Below are positions 6,676 to 15,167 of a stretch of DNA of 53,017 nt, in pieces. How positions within the stretch are numbered: position 1 is the first letter of the stretch; each line of letters starts with the position of its first letter. The stretch lies in NCBI GenBank assembly GCA_910587835.1, contig CAJUNQ010000009.1:1-53017 (forward strand). Direction: 5' to 3'. The notes beneath the pieces are model-generated. The model had not been told where the DNA came from and did no database searches. It saw nothing but the letters and a program-made list of their open reading frames with translations. The stretch is from an uncultured Oscillospiraceae bacterium. Its GTDB lineage: Bacteria > Bacillota > Clostridia > Oscillospirales > Acutalibacteraceae. The position numbers and the translations under genes are program-made.

Positions 6676-8244
6676 GTGCCAAACAAGTCATCCTGGATGA
6701 CCCGTCAGGCGGGCATTCTGCTGCCGGTGAGCAGCCTGCCCTCCCCCTATGGCTTCGGCTCCTTTGGCAAAGCCGCCCGGGAGTGGGTGGACTTTCTCCA
6801 CGCCGCCCGGCAGAGCTGCTGGCAGGTGCTGCCTCTGGGGCCCACCTCCTTCGGCAACAGCCCTTACCAGAGCTACTCCGCCTTTGCGGTGGACCCCCTC
6901 TATATGGACCTGGACCTGCTGTGCGAGGAGGGCCTGCTCAGCGAAAAGCGTCTGAAAAAGGCCAAATGGGGCGGCGAGCCCGGCCGGGTGGACTACGACG
7001 CTGTCCGCGCCGCCAAGGAGCCCCTGCTGCGCAAGGCCTATGAGAATTTCAAGAAGGAGAAGGCCCTCAGCCGCTTCTGCAAGCAAAATGCCGACTGGGT
7101 GGAGGACTACGCCCTGTTCATGGCCCTGAAGGACCAGCACGGCGGCGTCCCCTGGTATCAGTGGGAGGAGGGCCTGCGCCTGCGCCAGCCCGCAGCTATC
7201 AAGGCCGCGAAAAAGTCCCTGGCCAAAGAGGCGGGCTATTATGCCTTCACCCAGTACCTGTGCTATAAGCAGTGGGAAAAGCTGAAAAAGTACGCCAACA
7301 AAAAGGGCGTGCGCATTGTGGGCGACGCCCCCATCTATGTCTCCGCCGACAGCGCCGACGTGTGGGCCCACCCGGAGCTCTTTCAGCTGGACGAGAGCAA
7401 TCTGCCCACCGCTGTGGCCGGGTGCCCGCCCGACGCCTTTTCGGAGGACGGCCAGCTGTGGGGCAACCCCCTTTACCGCTGGGACCGGATGGAGGAGGAC
7501 GGCTACGCCTGGTGGATTTCCCGCATCAAGGCCAATCTGGAAATGTTCGACGTTCTGCGCATTGACCACTTCCGGGGCTTTGAGAGCTACTGGGCCATCC
7601 CCTATGGGGACGAGACCGCCAAAAACGGCAAGTGGCGCAAGGGCCCGGGCATGAGCTTTGTCAAGGCTGTCAACCAGGCGGTGCCGGGAGCGGCCATTAT
7701 TGCCGAGGACCTGGGTATGCTCACCCCCGCCGTCCACCGGCTGCTGAAGCAGAGCGGCTACCCCGGCATGAAGGTGCTGCAATTCGCCTTCTCCGCCGGC
7801 GAGGAGAGCAGCTATCTGCCCCATAATCTGGAGAGAAACGCTGTGATCTATACCGGCACCCACGACAACGACACCACCCGGGGCTGGCTGGACGCCGCGT
7901 CCCTCCAGGACCTGGAAAAGGCCCGGGATTATCTGGGCTTTGAGACCCCGGAGGCCGGGGTGTGGGCCCTGATCCGGGCGGCGCAGGCCAGCGTGTGCGG
8001 CCTGTGCGTCATCCCCATGCAGGACTATCTGGGGCTGGGCCCCCAGGCCCGGATCAACGCCCCCTCTACGGTTGGCCCCCACAATTGGAGCTGGCGCATG
8101 GAGAAGGGCGCGTGTACCAAAGAGCTTGCCAAAAAAATCGCCCGGCTGACGGTGATCACCGGCCGGGCGGAAATGGAGGATACCCATGAGCGTAAAAGAA
8201 GAACTGGAAAAAAAGTTGGACGGAAAAAAGCTGAGCGAGGCTGA
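6676..8244 (+). CDS. malQ: 4-alpha-glucanotransferase (amylomaltase)
   Basis: About 522 residues, GH77 family. It moves alpha-1,4-glucan segments between maltodextrins, releasing glucose and lengthening chains for phosphorolysis by the next gene. Visible motifs: RQAGILLPVSSLPSPYGFGS at the N-terminus, the nucleophile Asp in LRIDHFRGFESYW, the acid/base Glu in IIAEDLGML, and the transition-state Asp in YTGTHDNDT. The start is uncertain: GTG 6676 lies 11 nt after GAAAGGA, ATG 6697 gives the family-like start but has no site, and ATG 6613 adds non-homologous residues. The end is odd: the frame runs 59 nt into glgP, adding a Lys/Arg-rich tail of about 20 residues not expected in the family. Confidence 0.92.
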   Translation: MPNKSSWMTRQAGILLPVSSLPSPYGFGSFGKAAREWVDFLHAARQSCWQVLPLGPTSFGNSPYQSYSAFAVDPLYMDLDLLCEEGLLSEKRLKKAKWGGEPGRVDYDAVRAAKEPLLRKAYENFKKEKALSRFCKQNADWVEDYALFMALKDQHGGVPWYQWEEGLRLRQPAAIKAAKKSLAKEAGYYAFTQYLCYKQWEKLKKYANKKGVRIVGDAPIYVSADSADVWAHPELFQLDESNLPTAVAGCPPDAFSEDGQLWGNPLYRWDRMEEDGYAWWISRIKANLEMFDVLRIDHFRGFESYWAIPYGDETAKNGKWRKGPGMSFVKAVNQAVPGAAIIAEDLGMLTPAVHRLLKQSGYPGMKVLQFAFSAGEESSYLPHNLERNAVIYTGTHDNDTTRGWLDAASLQDLEKARDYLGFETPEAGVWALIRAAQASVCGLCVIPMQDYLGLGPQARINAPSTVGPHNWSWRMEKGACTKELAKKIARLTVITGRAEMEDTHERKRRTGKKVGRKKAERG

Positions 8245-10486
8245 GAACAAGGAAATCTACCAGGCCCTGCTCCAGCTCACCCAAGAGAAGCTCTCCGCCG
8301 CGCCCCCCATTACCGGGGACAAAAAGCTGTACTATGTGTCGGCGGAATTTCTGGTGGGCAAGCTGCTGTCCAACAACCTGATCAATCTGGGCCTGTTCCA
8401 GGAGGTTCGGACCGCGTTGAAGGAGGCGGGAAAGGACCTGTCGGAGATCGAGGAGTGCGAGCCCGAGCCCGCCCTGGGCAACGGAGGCCTGGGCCGGCTG
8501 GCGGCCTGCTATCTGGACTCGGCCGCCACCCTGGGCCTGCCTGCCGACGGAGTGGGGCTGCTGTACCACTTCGGGCTGTTCCGCCAGAGCTTCTGGGAGC
8601 ACAAGCAGTATGAAAACCCCGAGCGCTGGCTGGGCCCCGACGCCTGGCTGGAAAAAACCGGCGTCGGCTTTACCGTGCCCTTCCCCGGGGGGGCGGTGAA
8701 GTCGGTGATGTACGACCTGGTGGTGTCGGGCTATGAGGGGGGCTGCAACCGGCTGCATCTGTTCGACCTGGAAACCGTGGATGAGAGCCTGGTCAAGGAT
8801 GGCATTGACTTTGACAAGACGGACATTGCCCACAACCTCACCCTGTTTTTGTACCCCGACGACAGCGACGACGCGGGGCGGCTGCTGCGGGTGTACCAGC
8901 AGTATTTTATGGTGAGCAACGCCGCTCAGCTGATTCTCAAGGAGCTCTCTGCCAAGGGCTATGCCCTGCGGGACCTGTGGAAGCACGCGGTGGTTCAGAT
9001 CAACGACACCCACCCCTCCATGATGATCCCGGAGCTCATCCGCCTCATGCTCAAGGACGGCATCCACATGGACGAGGCCATTTCCATTGTCTCCAAAACC
9101 TGCGCCTACACCAACCACACCATTCTGGCCGAGGCCCTGGAAAAGTGGCCCATGCACTACCTGAAGCAGGCTGTGCCGGAGCTGGTGCCGATTATCCAGG
9201 AGCTGGACCAGCGGGTCCGGCAGAGGTTCCCTGCCCCGGCCGGGCTGGAGGAGGACGAGGCCAACCCCAACGAGAAGCTCTATCTCATTGACGAAAACCA
9301 GCTGGTCCACATGGCCCATATGGACATTCACTACGGCTTCTCTGTCAACGGCGTGGCGGCTTTGCATACCGACATTCTCAAAGAGGCGGAGCTGAAGCAT
9401 TTTGCAGACGTCTACCCGGAAAAGTTCAACAACAAAACCAACGGCGTCACCTTCCGCCGGTGGCTGATGCACTGCAACCCAGAGCTCAGCGCCTTGGTCA
9501 CCGAGAAAATCGGCGAGGGCTGGAAGCACAACGCCGGCGAGCTGGAAAAGCTGCTTCCCTTCCAGGACGACCCGGAGACCCTGAACCGGCTGCTGGCCAT
9601 CAAGGAGGAAAAGAAGGCCCAGCTCAGCGCCTATATGGAGGAGAAGACCGGCAAGGGGCTCAGCGAGGACTCGATTTTTGACATTCAGATCAAGCGCCTC
9701 CACGAGTACAAGCGCCAGCAGATGAACGCCCTGTATATTATCTGGAAGTATAAGCAGATTAAGGCCGGCCGCAAGCCTGCCCGCAAGCTGACCCTGCTCT
9801 TTGGGGCCAAGGCGGCTCCGGCCTATATCATCGCCAAGGACATCATCCACCTGATTCTCTGCCTCTCAGAGCTCATTGCCAAGGACCCCGAGGTCAGCCC
9901 CTGGCTGGAGGTGCGGATGGTGGAGAACTACAATGTCACCTGGGCGGAGAAGCTGATTCCCGCCTGCGACATCTCCGAGCAGATCTCCCTGGCCTCCAAG
10001 GAGGCCAGCGGCACAGGCAACATGAAGTTCATGCTCAACGGCGCGGTGACCCTGGGCACAGAGGACGGGGCCAATGTGGAAATTCACCAGCTGGTGGGCG
10101 ACGGCAATATCTGCATCTTCGGCCAATCCAGCGACCAGGTCATCCACCTGTACGAGGAGGGGGACGACCGGTATACCCCCGCCGCCTATTACCCGAAGGA
10201 TGAGGAGATTACAGAGCTGCTGGACTTCATCATCAGCCCCACCCTGATGCGCATGGGCGACCCGGAGAATCTGGGGCGGCTGTATCGGGACATGAGCCGG
10301 AAGGACTGGTTTATGGCGCTGCTGGACGTGAAGGAGTATATTGCGGCCAAGGAGCAGCTGCTGGGACAGTATGAGGACCGGCAGGCATGGGCAAAGAAGA
10401 TGCTGGTGAACATTGCAAAGGCCGGCTTCTTCTCGTCAGACAGAGCGATCGCCCAGTATAACGAGGACGTGTGGCATTTGAAATAA
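8186..10486 (+). CDS. glgP: Glycogen/alpha-glucan phosphorylase
   Basis: Protein of 766 residues, GT35 family. It cleaves alpha-1,4-glucans with phosphate to glucose-1-phosphate using pyridoxal phosphate. Landmarks: YYVSAEFLVGKLL and EPEPALGNGGLGRLAACYLD in the N-terminal half, QINDTHPSMMIPELIRLM, KTCAYTNHTILAEALEKWP, DIQIKRLHEYKRQQMN, and the PLP-lysine segment GTGNMKFMLNG (Lys near residue 614) followed by GTEDGANVEI. The start at 8186 follows GGAGG by 7 nt and lies inside the malQ frame, so translation is likely coupled. MalQ plus GlgP is the standard pair for breaking down maltodextrin or stored glycogen. It is shorter than the 800-plus residues of many enteric enzymes but fits clostridial forms. 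Confidence 0.95.
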   Translation: MSVKEELEKKLDGKKLSEAENKEIYQALLQLTQEKLSAAPPITGDKKLYYVSAEFLVGKLLSNNLINLGLFQEVRTALKEAGKDLSEIEECEPEPALGNGGLGRLAACYLDSAATLGLPADGVGLLYHFGLFRQSFWEHKQYENPERWLGPDAWLEKTGVGFTVPFPGGAVKSVMYDLVVSGYEGGCNRLHLFDLETVDESLVKDGIDFDKTDIAHNLTLFLYPDDSDDAGRLLRVYQQYFMVSNAAQLILKELSAKGYALRDLWKHAVVQINDTHPSMMIPELIRLMLKDGIHMDEAISIVSKTCAYTNHTILAEALEKWPMHYLKQAVPELVPIIQELDQRVRQRFPAPAGLEEDEANPNEKLYLIDENQLVHMAHMDIHYGFSVNGVAALHTDILKEAELKHFADVYPEKFNNKTNGVTFRRWLMHCNPELSALVTEKIGEGWKHNAGELEKLLPFQDDPETLNRLLAIKEEKKAQLSAYMEEKTGKGLSEDSIFDIQIKRLHEYKRQQMNALYIIWKYKQIKAGRKPARKLTLLFGAKAAPAYIIAKDIIHLILCLSELIAKDPEVSPWLEVRMVENYNVTWAEKLIPACDISEQISLASKEASGTGNMKFMLNGAVTLGTEDGANVEIHQLVGDGNICIFGQSSDQVIHLYEEGDDRYTPAAYYPKDEEITELLDFIISPTLMRMGDPENLGRLYRDMSRKDWFMALLDVKEYIAAKEQLLGQYEDRQAWAKKMLVNIAKAGFFSSDRAIAQYNEDVWHLK

Positions 10487-10503
10487 TGCAGACGGCAAAA
10501 GAG

Positions 10504-10545
10504 AGCAGCGCGGTTCAGGCCAGTCCTGAACCGCGCTGCTTTTCT
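10504..10545. terminator. Shared convergent terminator of glgP and the ABC-F gene
   Basis: A perfect 16-bp stem, AGCAGCGCGGTTCAGG (10504-10519) with CCTGAACCGCGCTGCT (10525-10540), loop CCAGT, followed by TTTTC on the plus strand and CTCTTTT on the minus strand. It serves both converging genes. Confidence 0.92.
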
Positions 10546-10550
10546 ATGCC

Positions 10551-12461
10551 TCAAGCTTCTGCTTCTATCTGCTCCGAGAGCTCCGTCCACTGGGCCAGCA
10601 GCCGGTCGCTCTCTTTTGCCAGCTCTCCCAGCTCCTCCGACAGCTCCCCTACCCTCTGGTAGTCCGCCGCTGTCTCCGGGTCGCTCATCTGCTCCTCCAA
10701 GGCCGCCCGCCGGGCGTCCGCCTCCTCAATCTCCTTCTCCAACCGGGCCAGAGCCGCCCGCCGCTTCCGGGCCTCGGCCTCCTGCTCCTTGCGCTGCTTA
10801 TAAAGGTTTACCTTGGGCGGGGCCTTCTCCTCCACCGCCGCCTGCCGGGCCTCCCGCTGCTCTACATAATAGTCATAATTGCCGTGGTACAGCTTTGCCC
10901 CCTCCGGGCTCAGCACATATACCTTGTCGGCCAGCTTGTTAATGAGATACCGGTCGTGAGACACCACAAACAGGGTGCCGTCATACCCCGAAAGCGCCTC
11001 CTCCAATGCCTCGCATGAGCCAATGTCCAGGTGGTTGGTGGGCTCGTCCAGCAGCAGAAAGTTGGCCTTAGAGAGCATCAGCTTCAGCAGCAGCACCCGG
11101 GCCCGCTCGCCGCCGCTAAGGGCCCCCACAGGCTTAAACACGTCCTCCCCCTTGAACAGGAACACCGCCAGGGCGCTGCGCACCTCGGTCTGGTTCATCC
11201 GGGGGTGCAGGTCCCATATCTCGTCAATGACCTGCTTCTCGTCGTGCAGGCTCAGCTGGGACTGCTCATAATACCCCAGGTCCACCCCCGCGCCAATGCG
11301 CACAAAGCCTGTGTCCGGGTGATACTGATCCAGCAGGATCTTGAACAGGCTGGTTTTGCCGCAGCCGTTGGGGCCGATGAGAAAAATCTTCTGCCCCCTT
11401 TTGATTTCCAGATTCACGTTTTCAAACAGCTTCGGCCCCCCAAAGGACAGGCTCAGCTCCTCGGCGGTAAGCACGTCGTCGCCGGACCTGCGGCTGGCGT
11501 GGAACTGGAACCGGATGGACTCCGGGTCCTGGTCCGGCTTTTCCAGGGTGGCCTCCAACCGGTCGATGGCCTTTTGCTTGCTGGCAATGGTGACATAGTT
11601 GCGCTCCTGGTTCCACCGGCGCTGCTGCTCGATAATGCCCTCAATGCGCTTAATCTCCTTCTGGGTGTTCTCATACACCCGCTCCGCCGCCAGCCGCTTT
11701 TCGGCCTTCAGCTCCAGATAGCGGCTGTAGCTGCCCTTATAGGACTCCACCCGCCGGTTCTGCATTTCCAGGGTGCGCTCGGTCACCTTGTCCAGAAAAT
11801 ACCGGTCGTGGGAGATGACAATGTAGGCCCCGGGATAGGTCTGCAAAAAGCCCTCCAACCACTCCACGGCAGTGATGTCCAGGTGGTTGGTGGGCTCGTC
11901 CAGCAGCAGGAGGTTGGCCCCGCCCAGCAGCATTTTCGCCAGCTGCAGCTTGGCCTTTTGCCCGCCGCTGAGCACCCCCACCTTGCTGCCCAGCTGCTCC
12001 TCACCAAAGCCCAGACCCAGCAACGCGCTGCGGGCCCGGGACCGGCAGGTGAGCCCGCCGCTGTCCACAAAGCGGTCGTTCAGCTCAGACTGGCGGAGGA
12101 TGAGCTTCTCCATCACCTCCTCCGGCGGACGCTCGGAGAGCCGGGCCGCCAGGTCCTCCAGCTCCTTCTCCATTTTCAGCAGAGGGGCGAACACTGTCAT
12201 AACCTCCTGAAAAGCGGTCTTGTCAAAGTCGCGGCACACATGCTGCTCCATATAGCCGGGGCGGGCGTCCTTGGCAAACACCACCGAGCCCCCGTCCGGG
12301 ACATACTCGCCGGTCAGGGTTTTAAACAGGGTGGTTTTGCCGCTGCCGTTCACCCCCACCAGGCCCACCCGTTCCCCCTTCTGCAGCTCAAAGCTGACAT
12401 CCTCCAAAATCCTCTCCTCCCCAAAGCTCAGGGAGATTCCTTTTACCGTTAAAACAGCCAT
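10551..12461 (-). CDS. ABC-F family ATPase
   Basis: Protein of 636 residues with two ABC domains and no membrane part, the hallmark of ABC-F proteins, which bind the ribosome E site and affect translation or antibiotic resistance. Domain 1 has Walker A GVNGSGKTT, signature LSGGQKAKLQ and Walker B LLLLDEPTNHLD. The inter-domain linker is helical and charged (RYLELKAEKRLAAERVYENT). Domain 2 has GPNGCGKTS, LSGGERARVLL and LLLDEPTNHLD. A Glu/Arg/Ala-rich coiled coil fills the last 110 residues, as in Uup/YdiF-type members. The start at 12461 follows AAGGAG by 10 nt. No resistance role can be claimed from sequence alone. It is transcribed alone, convergent with glgP and divergent from nrdR. Confidence 0.93.
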   Translation of the reverse strand: MAVLTVKGISLSFGEERILEDVSFELQKGERVGLVGVNGSGKTTLFKTLTGEYVPDGGSVVFAKDARPGYMEQHVCRDFDKTAFQEVMTVFAPLLKMEKELEDLAARLSERPPEEVMEKLILRQSELNDRFVDSGGLTCRSRARSALLGLGFGEEQLGSKVGVLSGGQKAKLQLAKMLLGGANLLLLDEPTNHLDITAVEWLEGFLQTYPGAYIVISHDRYFLDKVTERTLEMQNRRVESYKGSYSRYLELKAEKRLAAERVYENTQKEIKRIEGIIEQQRRWNQERNYVTIASKQKAIDRLEATLEKPDQDPESIRFQFHASRRSGDDVLTAEELSLSFGGPKLFENVNLEIKRGQKIFLIGPNGCGKTSLFKILLDQYHPDTGFVRIGAGVDLGYYEQSQLSLHDEKQVIDEIWDLHPRMNQTEVRSALAVFLFKGEDVFKPVGALSGGERARVLLLKLMLSKANFLLLDEPTNHLDIGSCEALEEALSGYDGTLFVVSHDRYLINKLADKVYVLSPEGAKLYHGNYDYYVEQREARQAAVEEKAPPKVNLYKQRKEQEAEARKRRAALARLEKEIEEADARRAALEEQMSDPETAADYQRVGELSEELGELAKESDRLLAQWTELSEQIEAEA

Positions 12462-12587
12462 ATATTGGTCACTCCTTTTCTCCCACACCCATATGTCAGC
12501 ATGGGCATGGGGGCAGAAAAATTCCTCTTAACCGGTCTTTCTATCCTGTATTCATGAATTTTAAGCGAAAGTATTTCTCAGAAGTCC

Positions 12588-12616
12588 TTGCTTTTATTCT
12601 CGATATCGTGTATAAT
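12588..12616 (+). promoter_or_regulatory. nrdR promoter with palindrome in the spacer
   Basis: TTGCTT (12588-12593), 17-nt spacer, TATAAT (12611-12616). The spacer holds the palindrome CGATATCG (12601-12608), a plausible operator. It is not a good match to the NrdR box I remember. Confidence 0.72.
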
Positions 12617-12655
12617 CAAAAGACATAACACACAGTCAAGGGAGATGTTATAACA

Positions 12656-13120
12656 GTGAAATGCCCCTATTGCGGATACACGGAGAGCAAGGTAGTGGAT
12701 TCCCGGCCCACTGACGAAAACGAGCGCATCCGCCGCCGCCGCGAGTGCTTGAAATGCGCCAAGCGCTTTACCACCTATGAGGTCATTGAGAGCATCCCCA
12801 TTGTGGTCATTAAAAAGGACCGCTCCCGGGAGGCCTTTGACCGCCAGAAGCTGCTCAACGGCCTGCTGCGGGCCTGCGAAAAGCGTCCGGTGGCCTTGGA
12901 GACCCTGGAGCATATTGTAAGCGAGATTGAGGTTCTGCTGCAAAACTCCCTGGACAAGGAGGTCTCCTCTCAGCGCATTGGCACCTATGCTATGGAAAAG
13001 CTGAAGACCGTGGACGAGGTGGCCTATGTGCGTTTCGCCTCGGTCTACCGCCAGTTCAAGGACATCAACAGCTTTATGGAGGAGCTGAGCAAAATCATCA
13101 ACAGCAAGCAGGGGGGCTGA
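12656..13120 (+). CDS. nrdR: Transcriptional repressor NrdR
   Basis: Protein of 154 residues, normal for NrdR, the nucleotide-sensing repressor of ribonucleotide reductase genes. The N-terminal zinc ribbon has C3, C6, C31 and C34 (MKCPYCGYTE...ECLKCAKRFTTYE), with the diagnostic VVDSRPTDENERIRRRREC. An ATP-cone follows (VVIKKDRSREAFDRQKLLNGLLRACEKRPV), and the C-terminal part has VAYVRFASVYRQFKD. The start is a GTG at 12656 with AAGGGAG 9-10 nt upstream. No nrd gene is nearby. Confidence 0.96.
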   Translation: MKCPYCGYTESKVVDSRPTDENERIRRRRECLKCAKRFTTYEVIESIPIVVIKKDRSREAFDRQKLLNGLLRACEKRPVALETLEHIVSEIEVLLQNSLDKEVSSQRIGTYAMEKLKTVDEVAYVRFASVYRQFKDINSFMEELSKIINSKQGG

Positions 13121-13148
13121 GGCCCGTCCCCCTTCCCCAAGCCGAAAA

Positions 13149-13189
13149 AATCAGGCGCGCCGGAAACGTCGCGTCTGGTTTTCTTTTTA
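13149..13189 (+). terminator. nrdR terminator
   Basis: AATCAGGCGCG (13149-13159) pairs with CGCGTCTGGTT (13170-13180), partly by G-T wobble, followed by TTCTTTTT. Confidence 0.8.
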
Positions 13190-13237
13190 TCCGCTGGCAG
13201 GTGTGTGGCGGAAGCCCGAATATCCCCCGGCCCAGGC

Positions 13238-13405
13238 CTAGAGTCTGTTTGAAAACTCCGAAACGCCGTCTATTATGCCCCAAAACGGTGCTTTCTGCGT
13301 CAAAAATCCTCGAAAGGCGGCAAGCCTTTCTTGCGGTTTTTTCCTTGAAAGCCCTCGTTTTGGGACAAAAATCCGACATTTCTCCGGTTTTCAAACAGAC
13401 TCTAG
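13238..13405. repeat. Foldback element A, copy 1 (168 bp)
   Basis: The element begins CTAGAGTCTGTTTGAAAAC and ends with its exact inverse, GTTTTCAAACAGACTCTAG. The roughly 80-nt arms stay largely complementary through CCCAAAACG to an apical hairpin GAAAGGC-GGCAA-GCCTTTC. A second copy of identical length is at 28290-28457, a divergent one starts near 52876 and a short relative is at 48158. It lies between nrdR and the kinase gene. The CTAG ends are palindromic, so a target-site duplication cannot be separated from the inverted repeat. It resembles a non-autonomous miniature element, or a structured RNA spread as a repeat. Confidence 0.88.
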
Positions 13406-13415
13406 GCCCGGAGGG

Positions 13416-13961
13416 TCAGCCCAGCCGCCTCATGATCTCCTCTGCCAACTCCCTGGGGGAGCGCCCCTTGACCCACAGCTTTTCTGTGTCCATCCGCTCA
13501 TACAGCGGCAGACGCTCCAGACTGCGGGCCAGAACGTCCGGGGTGCGCAGCCCCGCGGCTGTGTCCCGCTCCACATGAGCCCGCAGGCTCTCCGGGTCCG
13601 CCATCAGGGTGAACACCCGCACCTGCACTCCGGCAGTGTCCGGCCGGGCAGTGTCCTGCCGGACCGAATCCCACTGGGCCAGTTCCAGCCGGGCCAGCAG
13701 GCTGTCCATGATTTCCTGCTGGTGAAGCACCCAGCAGAAAATCACGGTCTCAAAGGCCGGGCAGGCCAAAAAACGCCTCAGCACAGAGGTGATGTTGTCC
13801 ATCACCAGCGCTTTGGTCTCCTCTGTCACCACAAAGGGCTCCATGTCCCAGCACCAGTCCCCGTCTAAAAAGACGCAGGGCTGGGCCAGCCTCTTCAGCT
13901 CCCGGCAGACTGTGGTTTTGCCCACAGCCATGGGGCCGTTGACAATGACCAACCGCTTCAT
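13416..13961 (-). CDS. P-loop nucleotide/small-molecule kinase-like ATPase
   Basis: Protein of 181 residues. The N-terminal Walker A, GPMAVGKTT, follows the strand KRLVIVN. FLDGDWCWDM looks like the substrate-side DGD motif of AAA_33/shikimate-kinase-type enzymes, and a helical lid region with RAHVERD follows. Such proteins phosphorylate small molecules or nucleosides; the substrate is unknown. Its ATG overlaps the galU stop (ATGA), so it is translated as the second gene of the galU operon. Foldback element A follows 11 nt after its stop. Confidence 0.75.
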   Translation of the reverse strand: MKRLVIVNGPMAVGKTTVCRELKRLAQPCVFLDGDWCWDMEPFVVTEETKALVMDNITSVLRRFLACPAFETVIFCWVLHQQEIMDSLLARLELAQWDSVRQDTARPDTAGVQVRVFTLMADPESLRAHVERDTAAGLRTPDVLARSLERLPLYERMDTEKLWVKGRSPRELAEEIMRRLG

Positions 13962-14833
13962 AGGGCTTTGGCCAGCTCCTTCAGATAGGCCCGGAAGGCG
14001 GGGCCGATCTCCGGGTGGTTCAGGGCCACCTCTACCCCCGCCTGCATCACGCCCAGCTTGCTGCCCATGTCATAACGCCTGCCGGTAAAGTCCACCGCAA
14101 TCATGCTCTCCCGGCGGGCCAGGGCCTTCATGGCGTCGGTGAGCTGAATCTCCCCGCCTGCGCCGGGAGGGGTCTGGTCCAGAATATCAAAAATATCCGG
14201 GGGCAGAACGCAGCGCCCCAGAATGGAGTACAAAGAGAATTCCTGGCCGGGGGCGGGCTTCTCCACCATGTCGGTGCAGCGGAAGCGGCCCTGCTCCAAG
14301 GGCTCCACCTTCAGGGAGGAATACTTGCGGATGGCCTCCGGAGAGACCTCCTTTACCCCCACCACGCCCAGGCCATACTGCTCGTAGGCCCGAATCAGCT
14401 GCCCGCAGGCCGGGTCCTCGCCAATAATCACATCGTCGCCATAGAGCACCGCAAAGGGCTCGCCCCCCACAAAGGCCCGGGCGCAGTTCACCGCGTGGCC
14501 CAGGCCCCGGGTCTCCTTCTGGCGCACATACCACACATTGGCCAGCCGGGAGATGCCCACCACCTGCCGCAGAACATCCGCCTTGCCCGGGTCGGCGGAC
14601 AGACGCTCTTCCAGCTCAGGGGCCCGGTCAAAGTGGTCCTCCAAAAGGCCCTTGCCCCGGTTGGTAATAATCAGAATGTCCTCAATGCCAGAGGCCGCGG
14701 CCTCCTCTACAATGTACTGAATGGCGGGCTTGTCCACAATGGGCAGCATCTCTTTGGGCATGGCTTTGGTGGCGGGCAGAACCCGGGTGCCCAGGCCCGC
14801 TGCCGGGATAACGGCCTTACGAATCTTTTTCAT
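13958..14833 (-). CDS. galU: UTP-glucose-1-phosphate uridylyltransferase
   Basis: Protein of 291 residues, the usual size. It makes UDP-glucose from UTP and glucose-1-phosphate for cell-wall and glycolipid sugars. Motifs: AVIPAAGLGTRVLPATKAMP (nucleotide-binding GxGTR with the catalytic Lys), KEMLPIVDKPAIQYIVEEA, FAVLYGDDVI (metal-binding Asp), KPAPGQEFSLYSILGRCVL, and GGEIQLTDAM. The start at 14833 follows AAAGGAACGAGG; an upstream in-frame ATG at 14857 is less well placed. The glucose-1-phosphate it uses is the product of GlgP, encoded nearby but in a separate unit. Confidence 0.95.
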   Translation of the reverse strand: MKKIRKAVIPAAGLGTRVLPATKAMPKEMLPIVDKPAIQYIVEEAAASGIEDILIITNRGKGLLEDHFDRAPELEERLSADPGKADVLRQVVGISRLANVWYVRQKETRGLGHAVNCARAFVGGEPFAVLYGDDVIIGEDPACGQLIRAYEQYGLGVVGVKEVSPEAIRKYSSLKVEPLEQGRFRCTDMVEKPAPGQEFSLYSILGRCVLPPDIFDILDQTPPGAGGEIQLTDAMKALARRESMIAVDFTGRRYDMGSKLGVMQAGVEVALNHPEIGPAFRAYLKELAKAL

Positions 14834-15083
14834 ATTCCTCGTTCCTTTCTGTGTCAAGGGGCGGGTAAGTCAAAACAGTCCACAAAGCGGGAGGACCCAT
14901 AAAAGCTGACAGCGCGGGCAAAAAGCTATCTGAATACAGCAGCGAACGCAAGAGCCCGGCGGACCCGCTCCTTTCCCATCCCGTGACATACAACGGAGAC
15001 CAAGACCCGCTGACGCTGCCTTTCTATAGTTACGCGAAAGCAAGTGAAGCTCCCGCCGCCTCCTTCCCTCCACCTACGCTTCG

Positions 15084-15112
15084 TTTATAGACAGGAAGGG
15101 GCTTTCTGTCAA
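15084..15112 (-). promoter_or_regulatory. Promoter for galU-kinase
   Basis: On the minus strand TTGACA (15112-15107), 17-nt spacer, TATAAA (15089-15084). It predicts a leader of about 240 nt before galU; the 14834-15167 interval shows no gene. Confidence 0.72.
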
Positions 15113-15167
15113 ACACAAAATATTGCTTCCCTCATTCCTGGGACATGTCTGCCGCCCAACCGCTCTG

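Noticed and set aside
13098..13394. A 98-codon minus-strand frame with a near twin at 28168-28446
   Set aside because: The similarity comes from foldback element A itself; the frames begin in the repeat, lack ribosome sites and run into unrelated flanks. Databases may well list them as small hypothetical proteins.
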